A stretch of DNA of 64,000 bases from Knufia peltigerae (taxonomy: Eukaryota > Ascomycota > Eurotiomycetes > Chaetothyriales > Trichomeriaceae), in contig JAPDRN010000027.1 of the NCBI GenBank assembly GCA_030247855.1, positions 1 to 64,000 on the forward strand, in the 5' to 3' direction. The first letter of the stretch is position 1, and each line of letters opens with the position of its first letter. The translations under genes were made by a program, and so were the position numbers. Shown here in pieces: positions 12,535 to 24,389 of this stretch. The notes beneath the pieces were generated by a model. It was not told the DNA's origin and did no database searches. It saw nothing but the letters and a program-made list of their open reading frames with translations.

Positions 12535-14019
12535 CTAGTTGACATTCATCTTTCGCATTAATTTCGCGTATTGTAGACCACAGGCATTGCATAGCGTGCG
12601 AGCTCCATCAGGGCCTCTTCGCCACTCAGGGGTTTTGCCACGATTGCAGCTATGGCAGCGTCCCCGTGGCGAAGCCTTTCGCTGACCAGATGTTAGCTTT
12701 GACCTCCTCACAGCCAAAGATTAGAGACTCACTTCGCGTTGATTTTTTTTGGTATGCCTTCCTTCTCTGTCGGTAAGACTTGGAGCTCCGTACCCTTTAG
12801 ACAGGCCATGGTGCTCTGTAGCCTGTCGTGCCTGTTTTTCCAAAATTGAAATCTGCTGGGTAACCACCAGATCACGTAGATGAGTCAAATTCTCAAAGAT
12901 TTGGTTGGATTGTCGAATAACTTTATCAACCTCACTCAAACTTGGGAGCGCTTCGTATAAATAGCCCGAGTTGGTTCCGTGGTGAAAGCGCGAGGCCCAG
13001 GCTCTCGCGGAATCAAGCGTCGCGGCAGAGGCTTCGCTAATCTGCATCTAATTAGCATTGCATCCGGTGTGAGAGACAAGGCAAGATTTCACTTTGTTAA
13101 ATCCCAGTTCGGCGTTAAATACATCCGGGTGTCGGCTTAAGCTGTCGCCGAAGTGAACATCTTCTACTCTGGGATATGCCGGCTGCTGAAGGTCAGCCTT
13201 AGCGTCGGTGCAAAACGGGACAGGGACATGTGGAAGTAGTCCATTTGAAGTAGGCTTAGCACCGACTAGCGGCAAAGGGAGCGGCGGTTTTGGAGCATCA
13301 AAGGATTGAGGGGATGTCGCTGGGTGATCATTATGGCTGCTGAGCGACCTAAAAGCTAGTGACGAGGAACGAATGGCAGGAGGTGGCGGCTGGGGTGGTG
13401 GAAATTCACGGTGATCAAAACGCTGAGACATAGGTTTAGTAGAGCGCATTGAAGGCTTGTAAACAAGCATCGAGTCGTTCTTCGGAGGCGCTAAAAAGAC
13501 ATTTCGAAGACCGGGCTCTGGACCTGGATGTTGTGGAATGGTATTGTCAGGTAATTCTGCACCTTCGGGAAAGCTCTGGCTCGCGGCGGTGGTAGGGGTC
13601 GAAAGTGAGAGCTGCTGGGAGGTGAGAGACAGAGAATTAGATAGTGACATCGGTATGTCTCCTAGTGCCTCATGTATGGACGGGAGTGATTTGCGCAGGC
13701 CAGAAGCTTCTCTCTTATCCCACGTCGAGCGTCGAGTAATGGACTCTGGAGGAAGGCTGTAGCCCGACAATTCTGAAGCGGATGCCGCTGATGAGGGTGC
13801 GCAAGAACACGGAGAAGTAGGCCTTGAGCACATGGAAGTCGTTAGGCTGCTCACCGGAGCGGTCAAGATGCTGAGGCCATTCGCCATGCCAAACCGAGAA
13901 CAAGCACTGCCATTAGGCTTGATGACATCCAAATCTGGATAACTAATTGGAAGCAAGATGTCCCTGTCCAGTCCATAAGTAGAGTCCTTAAACCACATAC
14001 ACATGTCATGGGTGAACAC
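12535..14019 (-). CDS. nsdD: NsdD/SUB-1-like GATA transcription factor
   Basis: A DNA-binding regulator of the NsdD/SUB-1/Pro44 group, which in other ascomycetes controls sexual development and conidiation. I read three exons, 14019-13093, 13047-12733 and 12681-12535, with introns of 45 and 51 bp. The product is 462 residues, practically the length of Aspergillus nidulans NsdD (461). Near the N-terminal third is the conserved LPSIHEALGD box. Exon 2 carries the helical segment VIRQSNQIFENLTHLRDLVV. The last exon holds one GATA zinc finger, C-x2-C-x18-C-x2-C from about residue 423, with the type IVb 18-residue loop (TPEWRRGPDGARTLCNACGL), ending 10 residues after the finger. The intron 1 donor (GTGAAA) is weaker than intron 2 (GTGAGT). 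Both introns are multiples of three and contain in-frame stops. The symbol is by similarity; orthology versus paralogy is untested. Confidence 0.88.
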
Positions 14020-15934
14020 ACCCTTGCCTAAGACCTAAGTCCAAAGTCACCATGACGCCAACTTGTCAATATGTTTTCTTGCCCTCCAAAAAGAGTCGTA
14101 ATGTCGATTTCCTTGCAGATTTAAATCTCTTCCTTTGCCAGGTTGCGCCGGTTCATGAGATTCCGGCAGTCGCGCTCATGAACAAGACCACAGGGTCTTC
14201 TGGTGCAGAAGGAGATATTTGCGTGTCTGTAGGGAGACTCTACATGTCCTCTGCTCTGGTGTTTTGGCGGTTGTGTTACTGAGGTTACAAGGCAGTGAAT
14301 GATAGAAGAACAAGCAAGTCTTTGGAGCGAGTTGGGCAGAGTATAGATCGAGAGATCACACAAGCTGGGCGGTGGCAATGATGGAAAGTTCCGACGTGGG
14401 CGCTTCGGCTCGGTGCTTGTCTGAGAGCAATATGCACGGGCTGTGAGGGCCTAGTGCAAGGACCACAGAGTGCCAGCTCTTCAAGCCTTATGTGTTGGTG
14501 GGAGCGGGGAGAGGAAGACAATGTTTTAGGCGTGAAAAAACGAGGGGACAGTGCCGATGGCCACGAGTGTTGGTGGTGCTGTTGCTGTTGCTGGGCTTTG
14601 GCGGTGACAGGGCTAAGCAGCAGCCCAATGGACGATCATAATGAGCGCTGGCAATGAAACAAAGCCAGCCAGTCAGTCTAGTGGCATCTCTGGGGAACGA
14701 GGACAGGTCACTAAGGGGCTACCAGATAAGGGAAAACAGCTCCCACCCACTAGGTACTAATTGGACGCCCCACATGGCGTCCTCGCAGGACGCCAATGGC
14801 TAGCGTGACTTTCGAGGCTGAGCCTCCTTCAGACAGCCTTCCACAGTTGAGCCAGGGCGTCTCAATCAGCATAGATACTTAGTGAGTGGTAACCTCCTTA
14901 AGAAAAAAAGATCTTGATAAACAACGATATCATCGATACAGTTTATGGGCCAGAGCTCACTGGCAGTTAACCATTCTCACCCCTCTGATGAAAATTTTGT
15001 CCAAACGACTCGTTTTGACGTGTAAAGCGATCTGGCATGATCGGAAAACTGAACTGTATGGGGATAAGATTGGCCATGCCGACTTCATACTGTTCGAGGA
15101 TTGAAGTGTCCGTGCTTCTTTGTTCATTTGAAATGAGTGGCGATCTTCCATCTGCCTGTACTGATCCTCCGATCCAAATTCGTAGGTTTATAAATAAATG
15201 AGTGTAAGGGAGTGCCGCAAAGTCGACTGGATCAAGGGGTGCATAGTTCATTGGCACATAATCTGTCTGACCAAACATGTTGGATGAGGTCACAAGCTGA
15301 GCGAGGTTGTTTTGAGGTGGTAGTCATGATTACCACCCGCGACCATGGGTAAAGAAACCTTGTCAATTCGCCTAAGCTTTTGAATTCTCTGTCCTGGACC
15401 ATCATCATGAAGAGTCGATATTGTTTCACGTTTAGGCTAGATTAATCCCTCTCCCTCACCCTCATATGTGTTACTACTCCGCGGTCTTCTGAATTAATTA
15501 GTTTTGCAGATGAATTATCTTTTGTCATCGATGATACTCCTCCCTCGTCATGAGATGCGGACAAAATATCTCTCTCTTGCACTGAAACGCGCAATCTGGT
15601 ATGTGTCAGAAGCTTATTCAAGATTACAATATCCCAAGAAGCCATATCGAATTTTGAAGCATTCGTAGGACGACATCGCAAAATATCAAGAGCTTGTTCC
15701 TAACTAGCACATCTTCATCTAACATAGTGTGCTTTCGCAACTGAGACATGGCCAGAATGACAGCCACGCAGTACAATCCGAAGCATCGTGGCCAGGATGA
15801 GACCGCAATGCTTAGCTTCAGTATCGCTCTTTAGAATCTTGTATATCTTATTTTGATTCTATAATTGTACTTGGCAGTTATATTCGGTTGGGTTTGCCGA
15901 GTCGAAACTTGAGCCGTAACCGAGTAGACTCGTA
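14020..15934. other. Long upstream region of the GATA gene
   Basis: About 1.9 kb between the bHLH gene end and the GATA start. Long upstream regions are common for developmental regulators. It contains a possible upstream open frame on the minus strand at 14121-14378 with an ATG. Other short frames around 14957-15681 show no recognisable domain and I do not call them. Confidence 0.45.
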
Positions 15935-17226
15935 TTACGCGTTCGGTGGAGAAGGAAACGATCTCTGTGGTGGCGAAACTCCTCGCATTTGCTCGCTCAT
16001 CTTGTGTATCTTCGCCTCCAGCTCAGCAAGCTTCAGTCTTCGTGATTCATAATTAACTCGTGCCTGCGTGCTCTGGGTTTCTAATTGTCTGATGTAATGG
16101 ATTGCTAGCAAATGATCAGCGAGATTGTCAAAAGAGCTTTAGCGTCACGATACTGACCACGTGACAATGTCTCCCAGTTGCTTGTCTTGTTGTTCTGGGT
16201 ATCTGGTAAACGAGCTCTGAGTTGCTCAAAATAATTTTTTATCTCGTCTCTTCGCTTTCGCTCGGCAAGATTTTGTGTTAGTCGAAGTTCTGAAGTCCGG
16301 CTGTATGGAATGCTTCTGTTGGGAGAATCAGTGTCTCCCCGTAGGCTGCAGGCTTGTGTATTTTGAAGGGAGTAGTGATAGAATTCTGGTAGTTCTAAAA
16401 TAAATGTGAATTAGTGTCACCGAATTGACAAGGAGAGCGGTGCATTTACCGTGCTGTCCAAGAGGCAGTCGAGCTTCCTGCTTTGGATTTTCTAGGGTTG
16501 GGGGCGCTACACGTCGTCCGACAAACTCGCTCTGTCCACAGCGACTGGACGTAGAGAGAGCAGCTGAAGTGTTTAGGGTTGAATAGCGGCTACTATTGTG
16601 GCCGTGCTGTTGTATCCTTCGTTCTCTATAAATATTAGCGACCGGGGAAGGGTCAGAAGCATTGGAGCTGGTACAAGGCGACGTTGGAACTAACCCTAAA
16701 TTATCCGTACCATGGTGGACGTTATTAGTGACGCTGCCACGCCTAGATTCAACACAGTGATGCCGGTTCAGGTTAGCTGAAAGCGCCGTAAGCCCGTTTG
16801 GCTGACACGACAGACTCGAACTAAATGGTGCTGGTAGGGCCGTGGTGTTCTGCGGTTTCTGTAGTGAAGGACCGGTAGGAGAATGTGTAGAGTTCAGAGA
16901 AGGCATCGAGTTCGCAGAATTAACAGAGTTTACGGAAAGATCTGAAAGATATTAGCTCAACAACAACTCTAGTCGCGGAAAGAGGGCTAACGTGTTCCCG
17001 GAGTCATCCAACTGCTAGAGACGCCTTGTGGTGGCAGGATTGAAAGGTCTGACAAACGTCCATCGATGGATTGGGCGGGTAGCTTTGGGATCAAAGACAC
17101 TATAGAAGGTGATGCTTGGGTGGGTTTGGGGAGGTTATGAGGATGGGTTGTCTCCCATGGACGGAAGCTGGTTGTTTCCATCTTCTTTTTATGGATGTTG
17201 CTCACGTGGCAAATGTGAAGATTCAT
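15935..17226 (-). CDS. Fungal bHLH transcription factor
   Basis: A basic helix-loop-helix protein expected to bind E-boxes as a dimer in the nucleus; the target pathway is not known. Four exons, 17226-16992, 16941-16450, 16394-16158 and 16104-15935, with introns of 50, 55 and 53 bp, give 377 residues. METT at 17181 is an alternative start. The basic region reads LAERKRRDEIK (about residues 284-293), then helix 1 (YFEQLRARLP), a loop with NWETLSR, and helix 2 (AIHYIRQLETQ) created exactly by the third splice. A charged coil of about 30 residues follows. The N-terminal 240 residues are Ser/Thr/Pro/Asn-rich and look disordered. The spacing SRTSELR..LAERKRR matches the common ascomycete bHLH family. 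It is oriented the same way as the NsdD-like gene downstream. Confidence 0.85.
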
Positions 17227-17241
17227 ATACGTTCATTGTAG

Positions 17242-17784
17242 TCAGCTGGGAAGTCCCTCACTCGTCACCTCGACGAACCTGAGATACCGCAGGACAATTG
17301 ACCGGTGTCGCTGCTGAGATGACCCACCAGAAATTGCGCGGCGGACGGCGTCTGAGGAGAGCTGATATGACAGCAAGGGTAGAGGATCTTTTGTAGTGTA
17401 CCTTTTAATGTCTGGAGGCAGATTATCAATGCTGATACGTCCAGAAGCTATCCTTGAATGCGACCTGTCATAGACAGACACAGTGATATACTTAAGCTCT
17501 CATAGATATGATCACAGAACTTGTTGCAGCACCAAAAGGAGTTGCGTCAAATATTGCTTGACACGATCGAACTCCTGCATGCACAGTGGAAAGATGAGAC
17601 GTCCAGTGTTAATAGTGTGAAAGACTCTTAACACCGCCTCATTATTGTGGATAAACCCCTTGAGCCCTGCATTTAATATACGTAGTACGTGAGCTGCACC
17701 GAGTAAGACCCCCATGCTCACCACGCCGGTAACCTCCAAATATCGGGCCTGATGCAAAGAGCTAATGAATGGGATGGTTTCCAT
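17242..17784 (-). CDS. Possible unrecognised two-exon gene
   Basis: I do not recognise it. The first stretch from ATG 17784 (METIPFISSLHQ) is a leucine-rich, mostly helical 90 residues ending near LLLVLQQ. A second open stretch (17481-17242, including SISIDNLPPDIKRY-like text) ends at a stop codon 15 bp before the bHLH start. No clean donor/acceptor pair keeps the frame: the in-frame solutions give introns of only 30-42 bp. It may be a decayed gene or a mis-joined pair. I see no domain. Confidence 0.25.
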
Positions 17785-19793
17785 ACTACATCGACCACAG
17801 ACAGACACATTGTATTGATAGACGCGTAAAACTGGGATTTTCAAAGGTGGGAAAAAAGATCACCTTAGGGACAACACTGGTGGCACGAGATGGTCACAAG
17901 CCTGAGGAGCAGTCTGTGAGAGGCGACAGAGTAAGGCCTTGTGGCAAGAAGGTCTCAGCTTAGCATACTTAATAACACACCTGCGGTATGGTCGAAAAAG
18001 CGAAAAAGCGACTAGGTCAAGGAAGGCCTAAGGAAGTGTCAGAGGGAGTACATCAGGGTTTGCGCACGTCAGCACAATGCCTGCTGGCCATCCGATATTG
18101 CTACTGGGCTTCGGATAGTTAGGGATACCTGTTATAATTAACGAGGGTGAGGCAGGCTGTAACTGTCACAAATTAGCCCGAATCGTACAAGATCCGCAGG
18201 CATCAGTCATTGATCGTATTTCAACCTCGCGAATATGCAATGTATCTTACCGGTTAGGGCATGTAAAACCTGTGATTAATGGGTTAGAGTTGTAAATTAG
18301 CATTGACAGAACAAAATTTCGCACCGTAGAAAGAGGGCCTGAGCAGAAGTGAATCCTGAACACGGGATAATGAAGAGGTGACTAGCACTAACACGCATTG
18401 TTGGGTTCGAAAGCTCGCTAGACCGACGAGGGAGTGACGGACTAGTCCGCCCCGCCCGGGAGTATGTGGGTGGCTCTACTGGCACATAATTAGCAATGTA
18501 AGTTTCCCCGAAGCTGAGGCCGAGAGCCCCGAATCAGCGACCGGTCAAGTTCGTCTTCCGCTGTCAGACTATGTATCCTAATGCAGCAGTGACCCAGCAA
18601 AGCCAAAGTCTAATGGCCGGAGCCAGAGACGAGCCAGGGACAGCCTTGACTCTTAAACATATCACTCATCTGCCACTGAAGGCATCCTCTCTATACGCTC
18701 TTCAAGGTCGTCCGTAAACCGAAGCCGAGCAAGAATCTGCTCTCAAATTGCAGTCAGTATTAAAGCCGGTACCCTTAGCTTAGGTAAAATTGATCATGAT
18801 ACGTGTGCAAACCAGGGCACAGATTGACTGTGACGTCTGAGCTTCGTTCCATACATCACGGTTGATGGCGATTTGGTCTTTTCTTGCTGAGGGCTCTTCC
18901 AGTTAACCATGCCCATTTTAAAGAGCACATTCCTGTTGAACCCCTGGGTTCCCTCACCCAACTACACGGCAGCTCCCTAGCGACCCAGCTTGCCGACCCT
19001 CCTCTTTGCCACACATATGACCACAAGGAGCATGACATGCTCAACCGGACACCGTTGCTTACATCATAAACCTCCAGTATTGCGTAGTCTAGTCTCACAT
19101 CTAAACCCAGTGACATGGTGCTGATAAAGGCCAACATTCGCACCTAGACTGGGGTAAAGCCTTTCATGGACTTTAAGCCGCACATACTGATCTGTGATTT
19201 AATCAATGTCTAATGAAGGGGCACAGATTTTATTCTGCCTCCGAGCCACACCAAAGTTTGCTTCTCTAACCGTCATCGGCTGAATCCAGATTTGGCGGGT
19301 AGGAGGAAAGAATCGATTCTAAAGCCGCAAAAATCGGAATAAACTCAACTTTCGAGGCTAGTCACGATCTCTCTTAGACGAGACTCTACCCTTTGTCCAC
19401 TTCAAAGATACAGGACTAGTGATAAGTTGGAAAAGTCTAGGAGTTGTCACCAGTAGCGCGACGATGATCTAAGGCCTTCTGCTAACGCCCGAGTCACTTA
19501 ATGCTGCAAGTTTGACATAAGTGGGACTGTTTCTCTGATGTACCGAAGAGATTTTCTGTGCGTCCACGCCCCTTTCGTATTTTTCGTCGCACTATGGATG
19601 TCCACTTGTATAAAGAAACTTTCTCCCAGACTGTCTCAGTTCCTTCATAGGACCATTCCTAGCCGGCCACAGCTCGACACATAATGCGGATGACGCCCTT
19701 TCCAATATCGTTACCATATATACGGCTTTAAATGTGACAACTTCCCCAGACGCAAGGTTCAGCATTTACTCATCCTCAGTGAGGTTCGGGAAG
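17785..19793. other. Gene-poor stretch of 2 kb
   Basis: No frame longer than about 95 codons and none with a recognisable domain on either strand. Composition is near the window average, so this is not the AT-rich type of repeat. A TGTATAAAG box near 19608 may serve the TPR gene downstream. Confidence 0.5.
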
Positions 19794-20399
19794 ATGGCGG
19801 AAACGAAGCCCATCCTCCACCATCCCGATGTATTGAGATCGATACACGAATTGGCAATTGAGTACAACGATGTCGGTCGATATACAGAAGCAGTTAGGTT
19901 GATGGAAATATTGTTGAAAGCGCACCAAATGAAACTTGGATATAATCATCCCATCACATTGATGTCGACGCATGAGTTAGCGGTTGACTATAACGGTGCC
20001 GGGCGATGTGAGGAGGCACTGTATCTCATGGAGTATGTTGTGAGACAGCGCAAGGGGATCCTTGGGCGTAGTCATCCTGAGACACTAGAGTCCATGCACG
20101 AACTGGCGATGCTCTACAGTAGGAGTGGGCAACGCATTAGGGGCCTACAATTAATGGAAGAGGTAGTGAAAGCCCGAAGAAAAGAGCTAGGAGAGTATGA
20201 TTCGGAGACCATCGAGTCGATGTATGAGCTAGCAATCGAATACAACGAGAACAGACGATACAGCGAGGCGTATTCGCTCATGCAAAGGGTCGTGGGAATA
20301 CGCAAGAGAGTATTAGGGGAAGATGACCTTGAGACATTGGAGTTGATTCATAGGCTTGCGATATTAGCCCAAGCCTTTGGGACGCGATGCAACCTATAA
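19794..20399 (+). CDS. Small tetratricopeptide-repeat (kinesin-light-chain type) protein
   Basis: Four consecutive 42-residue TPR units of the TPR_10/TPR_12 (kinesin light chain) type fill the protein. Each has the core HELAxxYxxxGRxxEAxxLMExVVxxRxxxLGxxHPxTL. The first ATG in the open frame is 19794 (MAETKPI), giving 201 residues. The open frame extends about 60 bases upstream without an ATG, so an upstream exon could exist. In fungi such arrays usually form the C-terminus of long NLR-like proteins (patatin or nucleosidase, then NB-ARC, then TPR). No NB-ARC is visible in the preceding 2 kb, so this may be a free-standing repeat protein or a leftover tail of such a gene. The repeat units themselves carry no stops. 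Confidence 0.6.
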   Translation: MAETKPILHHPDVLRSIHELAIEYNDVGRYTEAVRLMEILLKAHQMKLGYNHPITLMSTHELAVDYNGAGRCEEALYLMEYVVRQRKGILGRSHPETLESMHELAMLYSRSGQRIRGLQLMEEVVKARRKELGEYDSETIESMYELAIEYNENRRYSEAYSLMQRVVGIRKRVLGEDDLETLELIHRLAILAQAFGTRCNL

Positions 20400-21779
20400 A
20401 GCATAGATTGCCCGTATTTGAGAACTTTGTGCATGTGGCGGAACGTTTCCCCGATCAGTGTTTGCCGCCGACTCTCACCGTTATGCCCCAACAATAGGAA
20501 CGGATACGCACCTATGCAAGCCTACTCTGAGGAAGTGCCTAAATCTCTTATCCTTGAAAGTATGCTTGCAAAGGAGTAGGCACCGTCAAGTCATGCGCGT
20601 GTGCAAGCCATGTATCCTTCGCCCTTGGTCCTCTGGAGCAGTGACACCAGAACCTGGGCCCCTTGGCTTTCTCTCCCTTTCCCTTTGGTATCGACGCCGC
20701 CTGGTAAGCATTACGGAGATAGTTTCCCGCGAAGAACCGCCGGGTCACGTGAGCGTCGACGGAGTGACAACTGGCTGTCACTCCGCATACGAGTTACCGC
20801 GGAAGCAATATGCCGCGCGGATCATTCAGCCGCATTGCTATGAACACATGAAAAGTAGCAATTTACCTCGAACTGATACTTCCACACACACTCTTTAGGC
20901 AAATGGTAAGTAGACAGGCTCAACAATCGTGATTACCCAGCTCCTGACCGGAATAATCCAGATCGCCTACGATATCGTGATTGAAGATCACGAATCACGA
21001 TAACAAGTTGATCATGGCAATCTTGCGGAGCGCCCCCCGCAGTATCTACGTAAATACAACGCTAACGACGCGTCGTACTTTCACATTTGGACTGCAATAA
21101 GACAAAGAGATCCAATAACCGAACATTTGAAAGGGACGATTGGACTGACTAGTAGATGGTTTGGACTGCCTAGACCAGTTACCAAGCGTATAGGATCACT
21201 TTCACTTCGACTGCGGATGTAATGTGTGGTGTGGAGCTTCACCTCCTTGTATTGAGTTTTCGCGGCTGGCGGAACTGCAAATGATGAGCCTCGGCTAGGG
21301 ACTTCAGCTCGGCAAGGGTACTGCGGGATTGGCTGTCGCCAGTCAGCCTAAACTGGAACCTTTCAGCGTTGAAGCTTTGTTATTTTGCGGTGAGTTGAGG
21401 CTTTCCCGTGGCTGATCTCCACCATCCGGCCTTGGAGTATCTAGCGAGCGGTTGATCATCGCCTCTCCTGTTGATTCATACTCCAATCGTGCTGCATGGG
21501 TCTTCAGGATCGACCGAATCAGGAGCCATTCAACAAAGAGTCGAGAATCCAAGTCACCACGCACGCAGAAAGGCCAGTGCAGATCGATTCGAGCAGTGGC
21601 CAGCCTTAGAGAAAGGCTGGCGTCCAAAGCCCTTGCATTTCAAGCCTTCCTAACTCACCGACACAGGATCATTTTTGGTAGGTGGCTTTCAATAGCTTCC
21701 GATGAGTATGTAGACCATACTTTAGCACTTCGTCACCGAAGAATACCCAACAAAGTAGTACCACACCGACCAGATAAAA
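20400..21779. other. No supported gene
   Basis: Several open frames of 60-146 codons overlap on both strands, none with a domain, splice context or coding-like repeat pattern. Around 20750-20780 the sequence GAGTGACAACTGGCTGTCACTC can fold into a perfect-armed hairpin. Nothing else stands out. Confidence 0.45.
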
Positions 21780-22080
21780 ATTCTCAGATACGATATTCAC
21801 CAAAATAATTTCATTATTAATTACTATTATTAACCATTAAATTAAATTTTTGGTTATTTAAGATTATATTATTATTCGCTATACTTTAATTTAATATTTC
21901 TTAGATACTTTAATCGCTAAAGATATGGAAGTCCTTAAAAAAAGAAACTCTTATTTCTCATATGATAATAATTTAAAAAGTATAGTTAGTGATTTACTAT
22001 AGTTAGCGCGAGTAATTTGTGATATCTTCACTTATATATATACATTAACATAAGCATTACTATCTTATCCTCGCTGTAAT
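21780..22080. mobile_element. AT-rich island, probable RIP-degraded repeat
   Basis: About 300 bases of strongly AT-rich sequence made of TTA/TAA-type words, like 9541-10114, with sharp edges against normal-composition flanks. It has an internal direct repeat around ATAGTTAGTGATTTACT. No open frame or terminal structure is readable. Confidence 0.5.
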
Positions 22081-22544
22081 GTTTTAAGCTTTACTATGTA
22101 GCCGCTAGCGCTCAAAAGAGAATCGTATTGGTAGGGAAGACCATGGAGATAAGTAGAGTTTCGAGGCATGCGCTAGTATGATAAGCCAGTATGATAAGCA
22201 TGAGTATGAATACGTCCTCGGGCGGCTCACGCTTAGGGTGCTAAACTGGACAGGGTGAATTCCACGAACCCTGGAGTACACCTGGACAGTCTGGCTACGG
22301 TTAGCCTTTGTGGTGGCGAATATGGAGCGCCTGACCCGCTTTTGGATGTAATCTTCGACCTGCGTCACTATGTTATGGGTCCTCAATGACATTATGGCGG
22401 TGTCTGGAGTGACGCGACGGGGCGGGGACGACATCCAAGTCACGCTCAAGCTTAGCCCTGTCGTCCCTTACTTATTCAATTAAATGACATGAACAACCTA
22501 TCGATAGGGCCGCAGCCGAGAATTAGTCAACGAGCAATCTTGCC
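22081..22544. other. Upstream region of the 22545 gene
   Basis: A 114-codon minus-strand open frame here has no recognisable features. I take the stretch as promoter of the gene starting at 22545. Confidence 0.4.
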
Positions 22545-23719
22545 ATGGCGCAGAAGAAGTCAGCACCTCCTCGGCAATCCGAGGATCGCCTGCAACTACC
22601 ACTGCCTTGTGTGATCCCTCGTAAGTGTCTTTCTCATCCCTGGAGCCGAAATAAAATCTTATATTGTGCATAGAAACTTCAAAGTCTTTCCGGGGCGCCT
22701 TCTTTTCGCCATTTGTGAGAGCTTACGTCGCGGAGCTTGCCTGTCATGGCATCGAACAGGAAGCATTCCTGGCCTTTGTCGATGGCCTCAACGAAGCGTT
22801 CATCGCCCATCCTATTTTCCAAGGTCTTGGCATGTCCGGCATGGTCATGACTTTTGCCCACGGTATACCTCCGGTGCAGTGGGCCGGCATGGGACTGCAG
22901 CTTACCTCGGGATTGACGAGTGCTGCAACTTCATATGTTCGAACTCGATCGTACATCAAAATCCAGAATGGACAACTCTTCCACCCAAGCGGGCTTCATG
23001 TCAGCGTCATGTCGACCAAGAACATGATGGAGAAGGTCAAGTATCCCCACGACGGTCTGCAGCTCCCACCCATGGACACTCTTGCCGACATTGACAGCTC
23101 TGCGGCTGCCAGCGCACTCGACGAACCGACGACACAGCCGTTCAATATTTGTGCTGACGACCCTCGCATGCGACGGGTCCGCGCTCTAGAAGGCTATGTC
23201 ATGCCTCTTGACCTCGATGTCCCCCCTCCCGTTATGCCCGACAATTTCCTCCGGAAAATGAGCGCCGCACAATCCGAGAGATTAGCGCGCTCCCAAAGCA
23301 AAAAGATCGCCAAAGCGCGCCGCGAAGCCGACAAGAAATACGACGAAAAAAGCCGCGAAGCCGACAAGAAGCGGTGTGAAGCCGACAAGAAGATCGAGAA
23401 GCGCATTCAGAAGGTGGAGAAGGAGCGTGTCAAAATGGAGCGCAAGCTGGATAAAGTGCGCGACCCGCGAAAGCGCGACGAGATCGTGCTCGAGTTTGAA
23501 AAGGATAGCCGCAAGCGGGACCGGAGCATTGAAAAGGAAACGTTTGAAAGGGACAAAGAGGTAGCAAAGGAGATGCGCGATGCATATAAAGAGCACGACA
23601 AAATCGAGAAGAAAGAGGCCAAGACGGCCATGAAGGTTCGTTGGTTGGTCATCTCGAGGTGGGAGGGTGAAGACGACGAGACAGATGTCGCTGAGCTTGA
23701 CGATGTGGACGCATCTTGA
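22545..23719 (+). CDS. Uncharacterised fungal protein with charged coiled-coil tail
   Basis: Two exons, 22545-22620 and 22674-23719, joined by a 53-bp GTAAGT..TAG intron (phase 1), give 373 residues. The first 150 residues contain FVRAYVAELACHGI, FVDGLNEAFIAHP and a Gly/Ala-rich segment (GLQLTSGLTSAATSYVRTR). That arrangement recurs in many uncharacterised ascomycete proteins, to my recollection. From about residue 215 to 340 the chain is almost entirely Lys, Arg, Glu and Asp, with EADKK repeats, predicting a long helix or coiled coil. It ends with KVRWLVISRWEGE and an acidic tail. No enzyme motif or signal peptide is visible. The function is unknown; a membrane-proximal or scaffold role would be speculation. 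Confidence 0.82.
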
Positions 23720-24389
23720 TTAGATCTTGGGTTGATGCATAGCCATGCGCTGTCTTCTTTCCTCTCGAATTTCCCAATCATGCAGTATGTTGCGCTGAAC
23801 AGCAAATTCAGGCCAGGATGAGGAAAGAGCATGGCGTTCGTCAGAGGACATGTAACAATTGACCATAGGCCGACCCATCCGACATTAGATGCCTGACGCC
23901 CTCCTCGATCCGGCGTTTCCCCTTCGCGGCGTCATCATCATCTGTACCTACTGTTAGCTAGGGGATCCCGAGTGAAATTGATAAAATACTCACGCTACTA
24001 GTGGCCCCCAGCAAGCATGTCCGTGGCAACTCTCCACGTCAAAGATTTCAAAGGGTGCAGTTTCCTAGCGAAAATCCACATTATGTGAAAAGCCACGATC
24101 ACGCTGTCGACGCGGTCCATTTGGCGCTGTATGATTTCGTCCAATGCCAAATTGGTATTTATTTACACAAAAGGATCCAATTCACGATGTACTTCATAAA
24201 TCCAATGTAAGCGGTTATTTCCACGATTGCTCCTAAATTGTTGCGTAGACCAACCTATCTTTTCAGTATTTATGTGTACATTAGGGTGACGCCGGTTCTG
24301 CACATCACAGTACTGTCGCTCGCACAATTGCTAGAGAATCTCGACTATGGTATTTATTCAGCACTCAATGCTTAGCGACTACGCGACTT
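23720..24389. other. Intergenic with faint kinase-gene debris
   Basis: Just 3' of the previous gene. The right part may hold badly decayed upstream sequence of the kinase-like pseudogene that follows. No frame can be aligned with confidence. Confidence 0.35.

Noticed and set aside
18405..18430. GGGTTCGAAAGC, like a tRNA B box
   Set aside because: No A box or cloverleaf with an acceptor stem can be drawn around it on either strand.
20753..20783. Perfect-armed hairpin GAGTGACA..TGTCACTC as a terminator
   Set aside because: Fungal polymerase II does not use such hairpins and no gene ends there. It may be chance.
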